Of a DNA stretch of 18,594 nucleotides, positions 1-7,967 are shown one piece after another. Source of the stretch: Planctomyces sp. (GTDB lineage: Bacteria; Planctomycetota; Planctomycetia; Planctomycetales; Planctomycetaceae); the NCBI GenBank assembly GCA_005809115.1, contig SYLK01000295.1:1-18594 (forward strand), in the 5' to 3' direction. Made by a program: the position numbers and the translations under genes. The notes beneath the pieces are model-generated. The model was not told where the DNA came from and did not search any database. It saw only the letters and a list, made by a program, of their open reading frames with translations. How positions within the stretch are numbered: position 1 is the stretch's first letter; every line of letters starts with the position of its first letter.

Positions 1-166
1 ATCGCGGCTTCGCCGCTCGCCTCAGACCAATGGAATGTAAATCGCAGTTGCGCGGACCGACATCGTGTCGAATCGCAGTCGCGGCGTCCTGCCGCGAAAG
101 TTTATCGCATGACGGCCAAATCCGGAATTGTGCTGATTCGGCTCAAAGGGCCAGCAGTTCAAATAG

Positions 167-185
167 CCTGGCCCAACGGGCCAGG
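167..185. repeat. GC-rich hairpin, 8-bp perfect stem
   Basis: CCTGGCCC (167-174) and GGGCCAGG (178-185) form a perfect 8-bp stem around an AAC loop. A further GGGCCAG lies just upstream at 148-154. There is no T-run on either side, so it is a poor fit to an intrinsic terminator. I recall similar GGCCC/GGGCC palindromes as scattered repeats in planctomycete genomes, but this is memory and not evidence from this window. Confidence 0.55.
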
Positions 186-285
186 AGAATCTTGACTCAT
201 CTGCAACATGTTTTGAAAAGTAAGCGTAGCTATTTACGCCACGACGTGGCGCTGTCCAGTTAGAGGCTCTCGCAAGACCGGGACT

Positions 286-385
286 GGCTCCCGCGGTACT
301 CTGAAAAATCCTGCGAAATATGCTTCGGTCCTCTCGGAGAAAGCGATCACGGCTGTTCCCGCGACACACGTGCGGCGCGACTCAT
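286..385. repeat. Degenerate copy of the GTAACCG/GGGACTGGCTC repeat family
   Basis: GGGACTGGCTC near 290 matches the same word in the elements at 6107 and 11171-11304. Further on, TTCCCGCGACACACG near 350 matches TTCCCGAGAAACACG in the 11171 element with few mismatches. It is followed in the same order and orientation by an exact CGACTCATGTGA. Order and spacing are only roughly kept and the GTAACCG arm is missing, so I read it as an eroded copy. Any single 12-base match could be chance; the ordered combination is the evidence. Confidence 0.4.
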
Positions 386-527
386 GTGAATTCTCGACCT
401 GTCGGTGCTATGATGATACGAAAGTGGAGTGCAATTCGTCTTGCAGTCTGCCGTTTTTTCTGACACGGTGGTGCCTCAAACGGGCAGCACAATGTACTTC
501 CAGCCGAAGACTCCGTTGGGTCAGACT

Positions 528-897
528 ATGACAAAGAATGTCATCAGACGCGTCGTGCCGAACATCCCATCGAATTGTCTCGAGGAATCCGTGGTGTTCT
601 ACACGGAATACCTCGGCTTTCGCGTGGCGATGGATATGGGCTGGATCGTCACAGTTGTTTCCCCGGGCTGCCTGACTGCTCAAATCAGCATCGTCCGGGG
701 CGAACCGTCTCACGGACTGAATGTCCATCACGCTGAGCATTGAGGTCGATGACGTCAATTCACTTCACGAAACCGCAAAGTCCCGCGGTTATGACATTGT
801 GTATCCATTGACAGACGAACCCTGGGGCGTCCGTCGATTTCACGTCAAAGACCCGAACGGTGTCACCATCAACGTGATGTGTCACTCGATCAAATGA
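528..897 (+). pseudogene. VOC / glyoxalase-fold protein, frameshifted
   Basis: The first half is read from ATG 528: VPNIPS, then FYTEYLGFRVAMDMGWIV and the AQIS strand, which is the first beta-alpha-beta-beta-beta module of a VOC domain. The second half (LSIEVDDV, then DEPWGVRRF and VKDPNG) is read in the next frame from about 721 to the TGA at 895-897. Joining them needs loss of one base (or gain of two) between about 714 and 740, because the first frame stops at 741-743 and the second has a TGA at 718-720. Together they make about 122 aa, the normal size of a single-domain VOC protein. The family includes glyoxalases, dioxygenases and antibiotic-binding proteins; this one resembles uncharacterised stand-alone members, and its substrate is unknown. 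The ribosome site upstream of 528 is weak; a GTG at 429 would add an unconserved extension. It may be a true pseudogene or a base-calling error. Confidence 0.8.
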
Positions 898-1065
898 CAG
901 CCGGTGACAGCCTCCGAAGTCGCCGAGATCCATGGCCACATGAACCTTCCGCTCCCGGCCCGATTTTCCATGGCGGCTGCGGTCAAAGGCCGTTTCCCCG
1001 GAGTCGGAGTGATTCGCACTTGATCATTGATGGAGGGTCAGCACAATTGGTCACCAGGGAGCCGA

Positions 1066-1653
1066 ATGATGGACGAGCCGCAAAACGCGTACAATCCGTA
1101 TCAGGCGCCACGCGAGCAGATGACCATCGCCGATCACAGCGCTGCTGTTGACGAATGGCGCGAGCGGCTGCGGCGATTCCAGCAGGAGAATCGGGCGCTG
1201 GCCGGAGTGACGATCATTTCCGCGATCGTGGTCTTCGCGATCTCCACACTGCTCCTGGTGTCTCCGTCGCAGAGCTGGTTCTCAGTCAATTCATGGCTGA
1301 TTCCATTTGCGTCGATTGTGGGGATCGTCGTCGCAGTGCTGCTCGGAGTTGTGGGTTTTCAGATCACCCACTGGAATATGGTCGCGGTCAAAGCCCTGCT
1401 CCGGTTGTCGTGGGCCGGGCTGCTGGCGGCCGTGCTCTCCGTCCGAGCACTCCTCCCTGTCAGCATCCTCGCCGCGATTTTCATCGGATTCGTGATTGCT
1501 CAGGCAATTCGAGTCCTGAAATGGTCAAGGCAGCTGCAGGAATCCGGAATCCCGCTGGATCTCAGTCCGCTTGATCTGACGATGGCTCACATCACCGCGC
1601 AGCCGATTCCGATGAAAGACCAGCCCCTCGAAGTGCCCGGCGGCGCCTCGTGA
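1066..1653 (+). CDS. Four-helix membrane protein with NPYQAP N-terminus
   Basis: The function is unknown. The protein is 195 aa from ATG 1066; ATG 1069 is equally possible. AGGGAG at 1056-1061 sits 4 nt before the first and 7 nt before the second. The hydrophilic N-terminus contains NPYQAP, a motif I recall at the start of many small planctomycete membrane proteins. After a charged stretch (EWRERLRRFQQEN) come four likely transmembrane segments: about residues 48-70, 78-102, 110-130 and 133-153. A short polar tail ends in a Pro-rich segment. I see no catalytic motif. It stands alone on the plus strand between the VOC remnant and the large haem protein, with about 180 nt of non-coding DNA on each side, so it is probably not in an operon. 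Confidence 0.75.
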   Translation: MMDEPQNAYNPYQAPREQMTIADHSAAVDEWRERLRRFQQENRALAGVTIISAIVVFAISTLLLVSPSQSWFSVNSWLIPFASIVGIVVAVLLGVVGFQITHWNMVAVKALLRLSWAGLLAAVLSVRALLPVSILAAIFIGFVIAQAIRVLKWSRQLQESGIPLDLSPLDLTMAHITAQPIPMKDQPLEVPGGAS

Positions 1654-1832
1654 AGTTCGGCGTGTGGTGAAGGGAGTGCCGAGACCGGGGGTCCGGAAGA
1701 CGGCGGCGTGGTTCGCGTGTGTGCCAGCACCTGGATGGTCACTGTTCCCGAGACTCCTTCGGAACCCACTGGTATGATCACTCAGGATCGGGCAGAATCG
1801 GCGCTGCCACATTCATTCGCAGGAACGAGCCA

Positions 1833-4800
1833 ATGCATCCGTCAGTCGTCCCTCTGCTGTTCGCTTCCCTCCTGCTGGCCTGGGGCGGAGCGTCCGATTT
1901 CGTCCACGCCGACCAGGCCCTGCGACCCGCATGGATCTGGGCCAGTGCGGCTCGCCACCATCCGCAGCGCGTCGAATTCCGGAAGAGGTTCCACATTGAC
2001 GGATCAGTGCAGCGGGCCGATCTGCGCCTTGCGACCGAATTCACGTCCTGCGAACTGCGCCTCGGTAACCGCACGGCGTTTATTCTTGACGACTACGGTC
2101 CCTGGCTCGATCTCGACGTCACTGACCTTGTGCGCACGGGCGATGACGTGCTCGAACTCCGCTGTGCAGGTTCACTCGGACCGTCCGCCATCGCAATCGA
2201 ACTCACGATCACGACCGTCGACGGCCGCCGCACCGTTCTCCGCAGCGGTGCGGACTGGCAGGCCCGCATCACGGAGGTCGGGGTTACACAGGTCGGCGTC
2301 GCAGAGCATGATGCGGCTGACTGGCAGTCGGCGGAGACGTTTGGAACCGTCGCCGCCGAGTTCTGGGATGCTGATCGCACACTGCGCATCACCCCGCTCG
2401 ACGACTACGAGCAATGGCGGCGGGCGTCCGACCGCAGCGCGACTGTCGACCCTGCGAGGTTTCTTGTCCCGCCCGGGTTCGAAATCGAATGCATCCATTC
2501 CGCCACGGAACAGGAAGGGTCGTGGATCAGCCTGGAATTTGATCCTCAGGGGCGACTCACGATCGGTCGCGAAGACCAGGGTCTGCTGCGAATGACGCTC
2601 GCCCGGGATGGAAGTTCCGTCACTCAGGTCGAGACGATCGACTCGACGCTCCTTGAATGTCGCGGGCTGCTTTACGCCGACGGTGCGCTGTTTGCCCAGG
2701 CCAACAACTCTCGGGGATTGTACCGACTCGACGATCGCGACGCTGACGGTCACTTCGAGACGCGGGCGCGAGTTCGGTCGTTTCCTGGCGGAGTTGGCCA
2801 TGGGCGGAATGATCTGGTCCAGGGGCCGGATGGTGCCGTGTATGCGATCTTCGGTGATTCGGTTGAACTGCCGGTCGCGGATGTGACCGACCTCACGTCT
2901 CCGTTTCGGGAAGCGCGACGCGGGCAAAGAACGACCGAAGGGCATGTGCTCCGCTGGCTCCCGGATTCCCGGCAGTGGCAGCTGTTCTGCAGCGGTCTGA
3001 GGAATCCCTTCGGCATCGCCTTCAATGCCGACGGCGAGGCGTTTACTTACGATGCCGACGCCGAGTTTGACATGGGGGCTCCGTGGTACCGGCCGACACG
3101 ACTGGTGCACCTTGTTTCCGGCGGCGATTACGGCTGGCGCGGCCGCACGGCGACGTGGCCGCCGTATGACGCAGATCACGCGGACTTCACTTTGCCGTCG
3201 GGCGACATCGGAAAGGGTTCGCCGACGGCGGTCAAGTCCGGCGAACGCAGTGCGTTCCCGGTCCCGTATCGCCGGGCGATGTTCGCGCTCGACTGGGCGT
3301 ACGGCCGGATTCTTGCGTGTCATCTTCTGCCTCGCGGCGCGGGCTATGTCTGTCGAGCAGAAACATTTCTGCGGGGACGACCACTCAACGTGACCGATCT
3401 CGACTTTGCGCCTGACGGCAGTCTGTTCGTCATCACCGGCGGGCGCAAAACGCATTCGGATCTGTATCGCATCCGCTGGACGGGCGGCGACGGGCCTGAT
3501 CCCGAGCGGACGGCACAACAGGCTTCGCGGGATGAGTTTTCACTGTTGCAGCGCACTGCACGGCTTCAGCTGGCCGCCCTGCATGACCATGCCAGCGACC
3601 CGGACGCCGTGTCCGCTGCCTGGGACTGGATCGGTCACGCGGATCCCATGTTGCGGGACGCCGCTCGCACCGTTCTGGAACACCAGCCACTGGAATTGTG
3701 GAGTGAACGCGCATTCTGTGAAACCCGCCCCTCGTCAGTGATCAGTCTGATGCTGTCGCTGACGCGCAGCGAACGCACGGAGCTGATTCCTCGAATCCTG
3801 CACAAGCTGCTGGAAGTGCCCATTGCGTCGCTGTCCGGATATGACCGTTCGATGCTTCTTGAAACGTGGTCCCGCTGCCTTGCATCATCGGTGGCCGGGG
3901 ATGCTCCCGCATACGAGGAGACGGTCAGCCGAATTCGTGGCTGGTATCCCGATCTGACGCCGCAGATCATCGCACCGACAGGTGCTGGTCGCAGCGTGAA
4001 CCATCAGCTGGCATTGCTGGCGGAACGTCTTGCTGTGCCCGACCTCATCGCGAAGACGCTCGAACTGCTGCCGCGTCTGCACACGCAGGAGGATCGGCTG
4101 CACGCCCTCTTTGTGCTGCGAAACCGTCGGGACGGGTGGACAGCGGAATCGCGGCGAACGGTCTTCGAGACACTCGGCGAACTCGACCGCACGATGACGG
4201 GTGGTGAAGGGATGCCGGGCTTCCTGCGGCAGCTCCGCGAGGAACTCAGTGCGACGCTGACTGAATCCGAACGCGCGTCACTCGGAGATCTGCTCCGGCC
4301 GGGTACGGAGCTTGACCCGCCGCTGCTCAGTATCGATCGACCGGTCGTCAGGAAGTGGCAGGCCGACGATCTCGCAGGGCTTCTCGCGGAAAGTACCGGC
4401 AACCGCGATCTCGAGCGGGGTCGAGCGTTGTTCCGCGCTGCGCTTTGCAGTCGTTGTCATCGGGCGGGGCAGACCGGTGGTGTGATCGGGCCGGACCTGA
4501 CATCGGTCGCCGCTCGTTTCGGTCGCCGCGACATTCTGTGGTCGATCCTGGAACCCTCGCGAGTCGTCGATGAAAAATATCGCAGCGAGCAGATTGTCAC
4601 GGTCGACGGTCGCGTCATCGTCGGCCGGATCGTTGCGGACGGCGACTATCGCTCGACGAAACTCCGAGTCCTGACAGACCCGCTGCGACCGGGGCAGACG
4701 GTCGAAATCGACAAGAGCGACATCGCAGCGCATCAGTTTTTACTCCAGTCGCCGATGCCGACCGGGCTGCTGGACTCGTTCACGCCGAGCGAAATCAGTG

Positions 4801-4862
4801 ACCTGCTGGCGTACCTCGAACAGGCCGCTGCCGCAGAGCAGATTCCGGCTCTGCTGCCCTGA
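1833..4862 (+). CDS. Secreted dehydrogenase-like propeller with C-terminal PVC-type c-heme domain
   Basis: The protein is 1009 aa from ATG 1833, with AGGA at 1821-1824 eight nt upstream; the open frame continues further 5' without support. Residues 1-26 are a Sec signal peptide. A beta-sandwich-like segment (about 29-180, starting AWIWAS) resembles N-terminal domains of some glycosidases. Then comes a six-bladed-propeller region (about 205-560) with the SGLRNPFGIAF and GGDYGWRG motifs of the planctomycete/verrucomicrobial membrane-bound dehydrogenase family (TIGR02604 type). A helical repeat-like linker (about 570-830) leads to a PVC-type haem domain (TIGR02603 type). This carries CSRCH at 872-876 for covalent haem c and GPDLTSVA; M975 is a possible distal ligand. 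Family knowledge suggests periplasmic sugar or alcohol oxidation with electron transfer to the haem, but no member of this architecture is biochemically assigned as far as I know. The gene stands alone. Confidence 0.92.
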   Translation: MHPSVVPLLFASLLLAWGGASDFVHADQALRPAWIWASAARHHPQRVEFRKRFHIDGSVQRADLRLATEFTSCELRLGNRTAFILDDYGPWLDLDVTDLVRTGDDVLELRCAGSLGPSAIAIELTITTVDGRRTVLRSGADWQARITEVGVTQVGVAEHDAADWQSAETFGTVAAEFWDADRTLRITPLDDYEQWRRASDRSATVDPARFLVPPGFEIECIHSATEQEGSWISLEFDPQGRLTIGREDQGLLRMTLARDGSSVTQVETIDSTLLECRGLLYADGALFAQANNSRGLYRLDDRDADGHFETRARVRSFPGGVGHGRNDLVQGPDGAVYAIFGDSVELPVADVTDLTSPFREARRGQRTTEGHVLRWLPDSRQWQLFCSGLRNPFGIAFNADGEAFTYDADAEFDMGAPWYRPTRLVHLVSGGDYGWRGRTATWPPYDADHADFTLPSGDIGKGSPTAVKSGERSAFPVPYRRAMFALDWAYGRILACHLLPRGAGYVCRAETFLRGRPLNVTDLDFAPDGSLFVITGGRKTHSDLYRIRWTGGDGPDPERTAQQASRDEFSLLQRTARLQLAALHDHASDPDAVSAAWDWIGHADPMLRDAARTVLEHQPLELWSERAFCETRPSSVISLMLSLTRSERTELIPRILHKLLEVPIASLSGYDRSMLLETWSRCLASSVAGDAPAYEETVSRIRGWYPDLTPQIIAPTGAGRSVNHQLALLAERLAVPDLIAKTLELLPRLHTQEDRLHALFVLRNRRDGWTAESRRTVFETLGELDRTMTGGEGMPGFLRQLREELSATLTESERASLGDLLRPGTELDPPLLSIDRPVVRKWQADDLAGLLAESTGNRDLERGRALFRAALCSRCHRAGQTGGVIGPDLTSVAARFGRRDILWSILEPSRVVDEKYRSEQIVTVDGRVIVGRIVADGDYRSTKLRVLTDPLRPGQTVEIDKSDIAAHQFLLQSPMPTGLLDSFTPSEISDLLAYLEQAAAAEQIPALLP

Positions 4863-5185
4863 CGACTGCGAACAACGGACCCAGGTGCTGATCAAAGTCC
4901 GTGTCGTCCGGCCCGCAAAATTGCTGCATGAGATCATCGTTCGGACAATGCCTGAATGTATCTGTGTAACTGATTCTCCGGTTGCTTCCCTGGCCGATTC
5001 CGGTGTCTTTCCGGCGGCTGGGAATTGCTCCGGGCGACGACCCTGCGTGCCGTTTCACGAGACGTTATCTGGCTGGGCAGGGCTGGCAGGGTCCGTGTAG
5101 ACTGCTCGGGTGGCAGCCGTGGGGGTTTTTGGAACTTCCCGGGGCCACTGCGATTTTGAAATCCCGCCGGCCTGGAGCCTGGACC
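4863..5185. other. Intergenic region upstream of the dioxygenase gene
   Basis: About 320 nt between the haem protein and the dioxygenase. An open frame runs through the second half into the dioxygenase, but its residues before ATG 5186 are Arg/Gly/Pro-rich and look like translated non-coding DNA. I see no repeat, RNA gene or clear terminator here. Confidence 0.4.
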
Positions 5186-6094
5186 ATGGGGCAGTTTTTC
5201 ACCGAGACGCAACTTCGGCAGATGGCAGACGACTTTCATGTGTTGGGATACCTGTGTATTTCAGCAGCTCTCTCGCCGGAACAGATCGCTCGTTTCAACG
5301 CGGCTGTGGACCGCCATCTGACCGACTTCCCGGGCGACTGGATTTCGCTCAGTGATTCATTCTGCGAGGGAACAAATGTGCTCCCGCACACAGCTGAATT
5401 CGACGAAGCGATTGAGAATCCCAGGACACTTGAGGTGCTGCGGGCAATTCTTGGCGAACGCATCACGTTTGAAGAATTCGCGATCATGCTGCGAAACCCT
5501 GTGGAGAACCTGAAGGAAGTGAAAGGCTGGCACCGCGACCTGGTACGCGAGTATGAGCGGCGGAGAGAAATCGATGCTGTTTCGATCATGTTCTATCTGA
5601 CGGACGTTTCGGAGACCGACCATTGCTTTGCGATTGTTCCCGAATCGCATCAGCGACTGATCGACCTGAATCCCGTGAACGTGCCCCCCGAGGCCGGGAT
5701 TGACCTGATCGGGCCGGCCGGGACCGCCGTGATATTCCATGCCCGGGCGATCCACAATGCACGCCTGAAACGCAACAGCACCCAGCGTCGAACGCTGCAG
5801 GCGTATTACTCCAGCCGGCTCGACCAGCGGACAAACGAATGGACGCAGATTCCGCCGCGCTTATACCAGAAGCAGGATCCACGTCTGCCGCCGTATTTTT
5901 ACTCGAAGTGGAACGTGACCAGCATACTGGACGGCGTCGGCAGGCGCCCGGCCGATATCGACCCGCAGCTGCCGCTCAGTGAAGTGATCAAAGAAGTTCA
6001 GCGCCGTGGGAAAATGAAGATGCATGAACAAAGGGGTCAGGTCTCTTTGATGACGATCAAGGGGATGAATGATGCCGAGACCACCGCGGGCTGA
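5186..6094 (+). CDS. Phytanoyl-CoA dioxygenase (PhyH) family Fe(II)/2-oxoglutarate oxygenase
   Basis: The protein is 302 aa, cytosolic, from ATG 5186 with GGAG at 5174-5177 eight nt upstream. The N-terminal helix-turn YLCISAALSPEQIARFN is typical of the PhyH family. The double-stranded beta-helix core carries the HxD pair H116 and D118 in GWHRDLV. The distal iron ligand is probably H190, with H185 as the alternative, in the HARAIHNARL segment. It is followed by NST and RR (201-202), where the 2-oxoglutarate-binding Arg is expected. The family hydroxylates varied small molecules using Fe(II), O2 and 2-oxoglutarate; no substrate can be assigned. The last 25 or so residues are not conserved-looking. 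They are encoded by DNA containing CAAAGGGGTCAGGTC, which resembles repeat DNA, so the original C-terminus may have been replaced. The gene is followed 12 nt later by a REP-like half element. Confidence 0.88.
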   Translation: MGQFFTETQLRQMADDFHVLGYLCISAALSPEQIARFNAAVDRHLTDFPGDWISLSDSFCEGTNVLPHTAEFDEAIENPRTLEVLRAILGERITFEEFAIMLRNPVENLKEVKGWHRDLVREYERRREIDAVSIMFYLTDVSETDHCFAIVPESHQRLIDLNPVNVPPEAGIDLIGPAGTAVIFHARAIHNARLKRNSTQRRTLQAYYSSRLDQRTNEWTQIPPRLYQKQDPRLPPYFYSKWNVTSILDGVGRRPADIDPQLPLSEVIKEVQRRGKMKMHEQRGQVSLMTIKGMNDAETTAG

Positions 6095-6106
6095 CGGAGC
6101 CGGAGG

Positions 6107-6152
6107 GTAACCGTTCACGGGCCGGGGACTGGCTCTTTTTCCCGCGAAAGAC
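6107..6152. repeat. REP-like half element upstream of the RAYT gene
   Basis: GTAACCGTTCACGGG (6107-6121) is followed by CCGGGGACTGGCTC and TTTTTCCCGCG. The same ordered words form the arms of the 134-bp inverted element at 11171-11304. This copy is nearly identical to the right arm of that element read in reverse, and it shares its first 15 bases exactly with the 9695 palindrome. It lies about 25 nt before the RAYT start, the usual place for the cognate element of a RAYT. Confidence 0.8.
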
Positions 6153-6175
6153 GAACACGGTGTGGGTGGCCGACC

Positions 6176-6829
6176 ATGACCCGATCCAGAGGTGGTTCTG
6201 TGTACCATGTCCTGAACAGGGGCAATGGCCGGAGCGACGTCTTCCACAAGGATGACGATTTCGCCGCGTTTGTGAACCTGATGCGGGAGGCCCACGAAAA
6301 AGTGCCGATGCGGTTGACGGGGTTTTGTCTCATGACAAACCATTTCCATCTGCTGTTGTGGCCACATGAGGATGGAGATCTGAGTCGCTGGATGCAATGG
6401 TTGATGACCTCACACGTCCGTCGGCATCACCGGCATTACAAAGGCAGCACCTCAGTCTGGCAGGGACGGTTCAAAGCGTTTCCGGTGCAGGCGGACGACC
6501 ATTTTCTGACAGTGTTGCGTTACGTGGAATGAAACCCGCTGCGGGCGAGAATGGTTGAGCGAAGTCAGGACTGGGAGTGGTCCAGTCTCAAGCCGACAAT
6601 TCGCAGCGGTCCTGAGGGATTGTTGTCTGACGGTGCGATTGCAAATCCTTCGCCATGGACACGTCACGTGAACGGCGTGCAGACCGAAGCGGAACTCAAA
6701 TCGCTGCGCCACAGCCTTGCCCGAGGTACTCCGTTTGGAGATACTCGCTGGCAGACAGCCACGGCCAGACAACTCGGCCTTGAGTCATCTCTGCGACCGC
6801 GAGGAAGGCCAAAGAAGCCCAATAAGTAG
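6176..6829 (+). pseudogene. REP-associated tyrosine transposase (RAYT, Y1/HUH family), nonsense-mutated
   Basis: RAYTs are single-domain Y1 transposases related to IS200/IS605 TnpA; they nick single-stranded REP hairpins using an HUH motif and one tyrosine. ATG 6176 opens with YHVLNRGNGR, which is typical. The HUH motif is H56-F-H58 inside MTNHFHLLLWP, followed by DGDLSRWMQW and WQGRFKAFPVQ. The catalytic tyrosine should be Y116 in VLRYVE. Codon 119 is TGA (6530-6532) where relatives have Arg (YVERNPLRA). The same frame then continues without a break as NPLRARMVERSQDWEWSSL and ends in the basic GRPKKPNK tail at 6829. Full length would be 217 residues plus the mutated one, normal for a RAYT. 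The product is therefore probably a truncated protein missing the C-terminal third. The upstream REP-like element at 6107 supports the assignment. Confidence 0.9.
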
Positions 6830-6835
6830 AATGTC

Positions 6836-6865
6836 CCTTTTTGTCAGTTTCCTTTTTGTCAGTTT
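6836..6865. repeat. Perfect tandem 15-bp duplication after the RAYT gene
   Basis: CCTTTTTGTCAGTTT occurs twice head to tail (6836-6850 and 6851-6865), beginning 7 nt after the RAYT stop codon and ending 10 nt before the ATG of the next gene. It could be the 3' boundary of the transposase unit or simple slippage. Confidence 0.8.
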
Positions 6866-6875
6866 CGGCGGAACA

Positions 6876-7328
6876 ATGGACCTTCGTACCGAACTTCCAC
6901 GCCTGCTGCCGGGTGCCATCGCCTGGGCGCAGTCACAGGCGACTCACGTCGCGGAGTCGGGCATCGCGCTGAATGCGGCCGGCCTCGATCTCGCGCGTCG
7001 CGTCGGGGTCGTTAGTCCCGAGCGCATTCGGCTCAAGGTCTTCAGAGCCCTTCCCCTGCCCGACGATCCCACGCTGCGTGCGGCAGCGGTAGAAGCCGGC
7101 CTGCTCGGTCCGAACATGGTCGGCCTGACTCTCGGTCAAAGCATCCTTGTCTGCCACGGCCATGTCACAGCCCGCCTCATCTCACACGAGTGCCGCCACG
7201 TTCAGCAGTACGAGGCGCATGGCTCGATCGAGGCCTTCCTTCCCATTTATCTTGCGCAGGTCATTACGCTCGGCTACGCGAATGCTCCGTTCGAACTGGA
7301 CGCGCGGGCACACGAGGTTTCCGCCTGA
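6876..7328 (+). CDS. Small HExxH (zincin-like) protein of unknown function
   Basis: The protein is 150 aa from ATG 6876; the open frame continues upstream into the RAYT tail in another frame and is not supported there. The central segment ISHECRHVQQYE gives an HExxH motif (H104, E105, H108), the zinc-binding and catalytic signature of zincin metallopeptidases. A later FELDARAHE segment contains acidic residues that could supply the third ligand. The layout HExxH, QYE, a Phe/Leu/Tyr-rich stretch, then an acidic patch resembles short DUF4157-like putative metallopeptidases. There is no signal peptide or transmembrane helix, so it is probably cytosolic. It has only a weak GGCGGA-like ribosome site. 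The 15-bp tandem repeat lies directly upstream. Proteolytic activity is inferred only from the motif. Confidence 0.7.
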   Translation: MDLRTELPRLLPGAIAWAQSQATHVAESGIALNAAGLDLARRVGVVSPERIRLKVFRALPLPDDPTLRAAAVEAGLLGPNMVGLTLGQSILVCHGHVTARLISHECRHVQQYEAHGSIEAFLPIYLAQVITLGYANAPFELDARAHEVSA

Positions 7329-7440
7329 CAGATATTGCAATGGACTCGGCGTCGGTCGCTCCTTCCTTCTCGCGGCGAAACGCGATATGGTCTGGCGTCG
7401 CAAAGGCCACCGTTCCACATTCTCCGCAGAAAGGAAAGCC

Positions 7441-7851
7441 ATGGCAACCCAGATCGCTCGACCGATGGACAATCCGTGGAAGCTGAAGACTCCCACCGGT
7501 ACGTCCGAATATACCATGCACACAGAGGAGAAAGACGGGAAGAAAATTCTTGTCTGCACCGTGGGCAGCACTGTCCTGCACTACGACGCTCAATGCATTG
7601 ATGACTTATACGCGATGCTCAAACAGGCCGGCGAATGGATCGAACTCGGCGGAGCCGACGAGCAGAAGCCAGCCAAAGACGGTACCGTTGAAAGCTGGGG
7701 CCGCTCAAAAACGAATCCAGTTGGTGGCTGGTATGGCCTGAAGAAGGGCCTGCGTGGGCGCTTCGGCGTCTACATTCCGCCACTGATGGAAGAGCTCGGC
7801 CTTTGCGAGCTTGAGCACAACGCCAGGAACAACAGAATGCGTGCCAGGTGA
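7441..7851 (+). CDS. Conserved 136-aa protein of unknown function
   Basis: It starts at ATG 7441 with AAGGA at 7431-7435 five nt upstream; the longer open frame before it is in low-quality sequence. The protein begins with a DNPWKLKTPTGTSEYTM segment, has KKILVCTVGSTVLHYDAQ, then a charged DEQKPAKDGTVESWGRS stretch, and a glycine/aromatic GGWYGLKKGLRGRFGVY motif. It ends with EHNARNNRMRAR. I recall this pattern as a widespread uncharacterised single-domain family (possibly DUF6855), but I cannot confirm the number. There is no export signal, no transmembrane helix and no known catalytic motif. It follows the HExxH gene by 112 nt on the same strand, so co-transcription is possible but not shown. 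Confidence 0.8.
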   Translation: MATQIARPMDNPWKLKTPTGTSEYTMHTEEKDGKKILVCTVGSTVLHYDAQCIDDLYAMLKQAGEWIELGGADEQKPAKDGTVESWGRSKTNPVGGWYGLKKGLRGRFGVYIPPLMEELGLCELEHNARNNRMRAR

Positions 7852-7967
7852 GCGCGGCGACGCCCAACCCCTCGCCCATGCGAAGCGCCAACAAACGGCT
7901 CAGCCTGTCTCACGCGGCGCCGGCCTCAACACACTTTTCGCCTGACCACTGATGGGAGACAGAACCG

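Larger units (their letters stand above)
1..527. other. Non-coding leader region, no convincing gene
   Basis: Short open frames exist on both strands but none has a recognisable protein, a good ribosome site or a conserved-looking composition, so I call no gene. The stretch holds a strong GGGCCAGG hairpin near 167-185 and, around 286-385, a degenerate copy of the dispersed repeat that is clear at 6107 and 11171. The last 150 bases are the upstream region of the VOC gene. No convincing promoter could be assigned. Confidence 0.5.

Noticed and set aside
2172..3518. 448-aa minus-strand open frame inside the haem-protein gene
   Set aside because: It is antisense to a well-supported gene, is rich in Arg and Pro, and shows no family motif. 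High-GC coding DNA commonly gives such shadows.
6530..6532. Possible selenocysteine or recoded UGA in the RAYT
   Set aside because: Relatives have Arg at this position, no SECIS-like hairpin follows, and a CGA to TGA change explains it simply.
7855..7940. GCCCAAC and nearby inverted words suggesting an integron attC site between small genes
   Set aside because: There is no matched GTTRRRY partner at the right spacing, no second attC in the region and no integrase, so the match is within chance.
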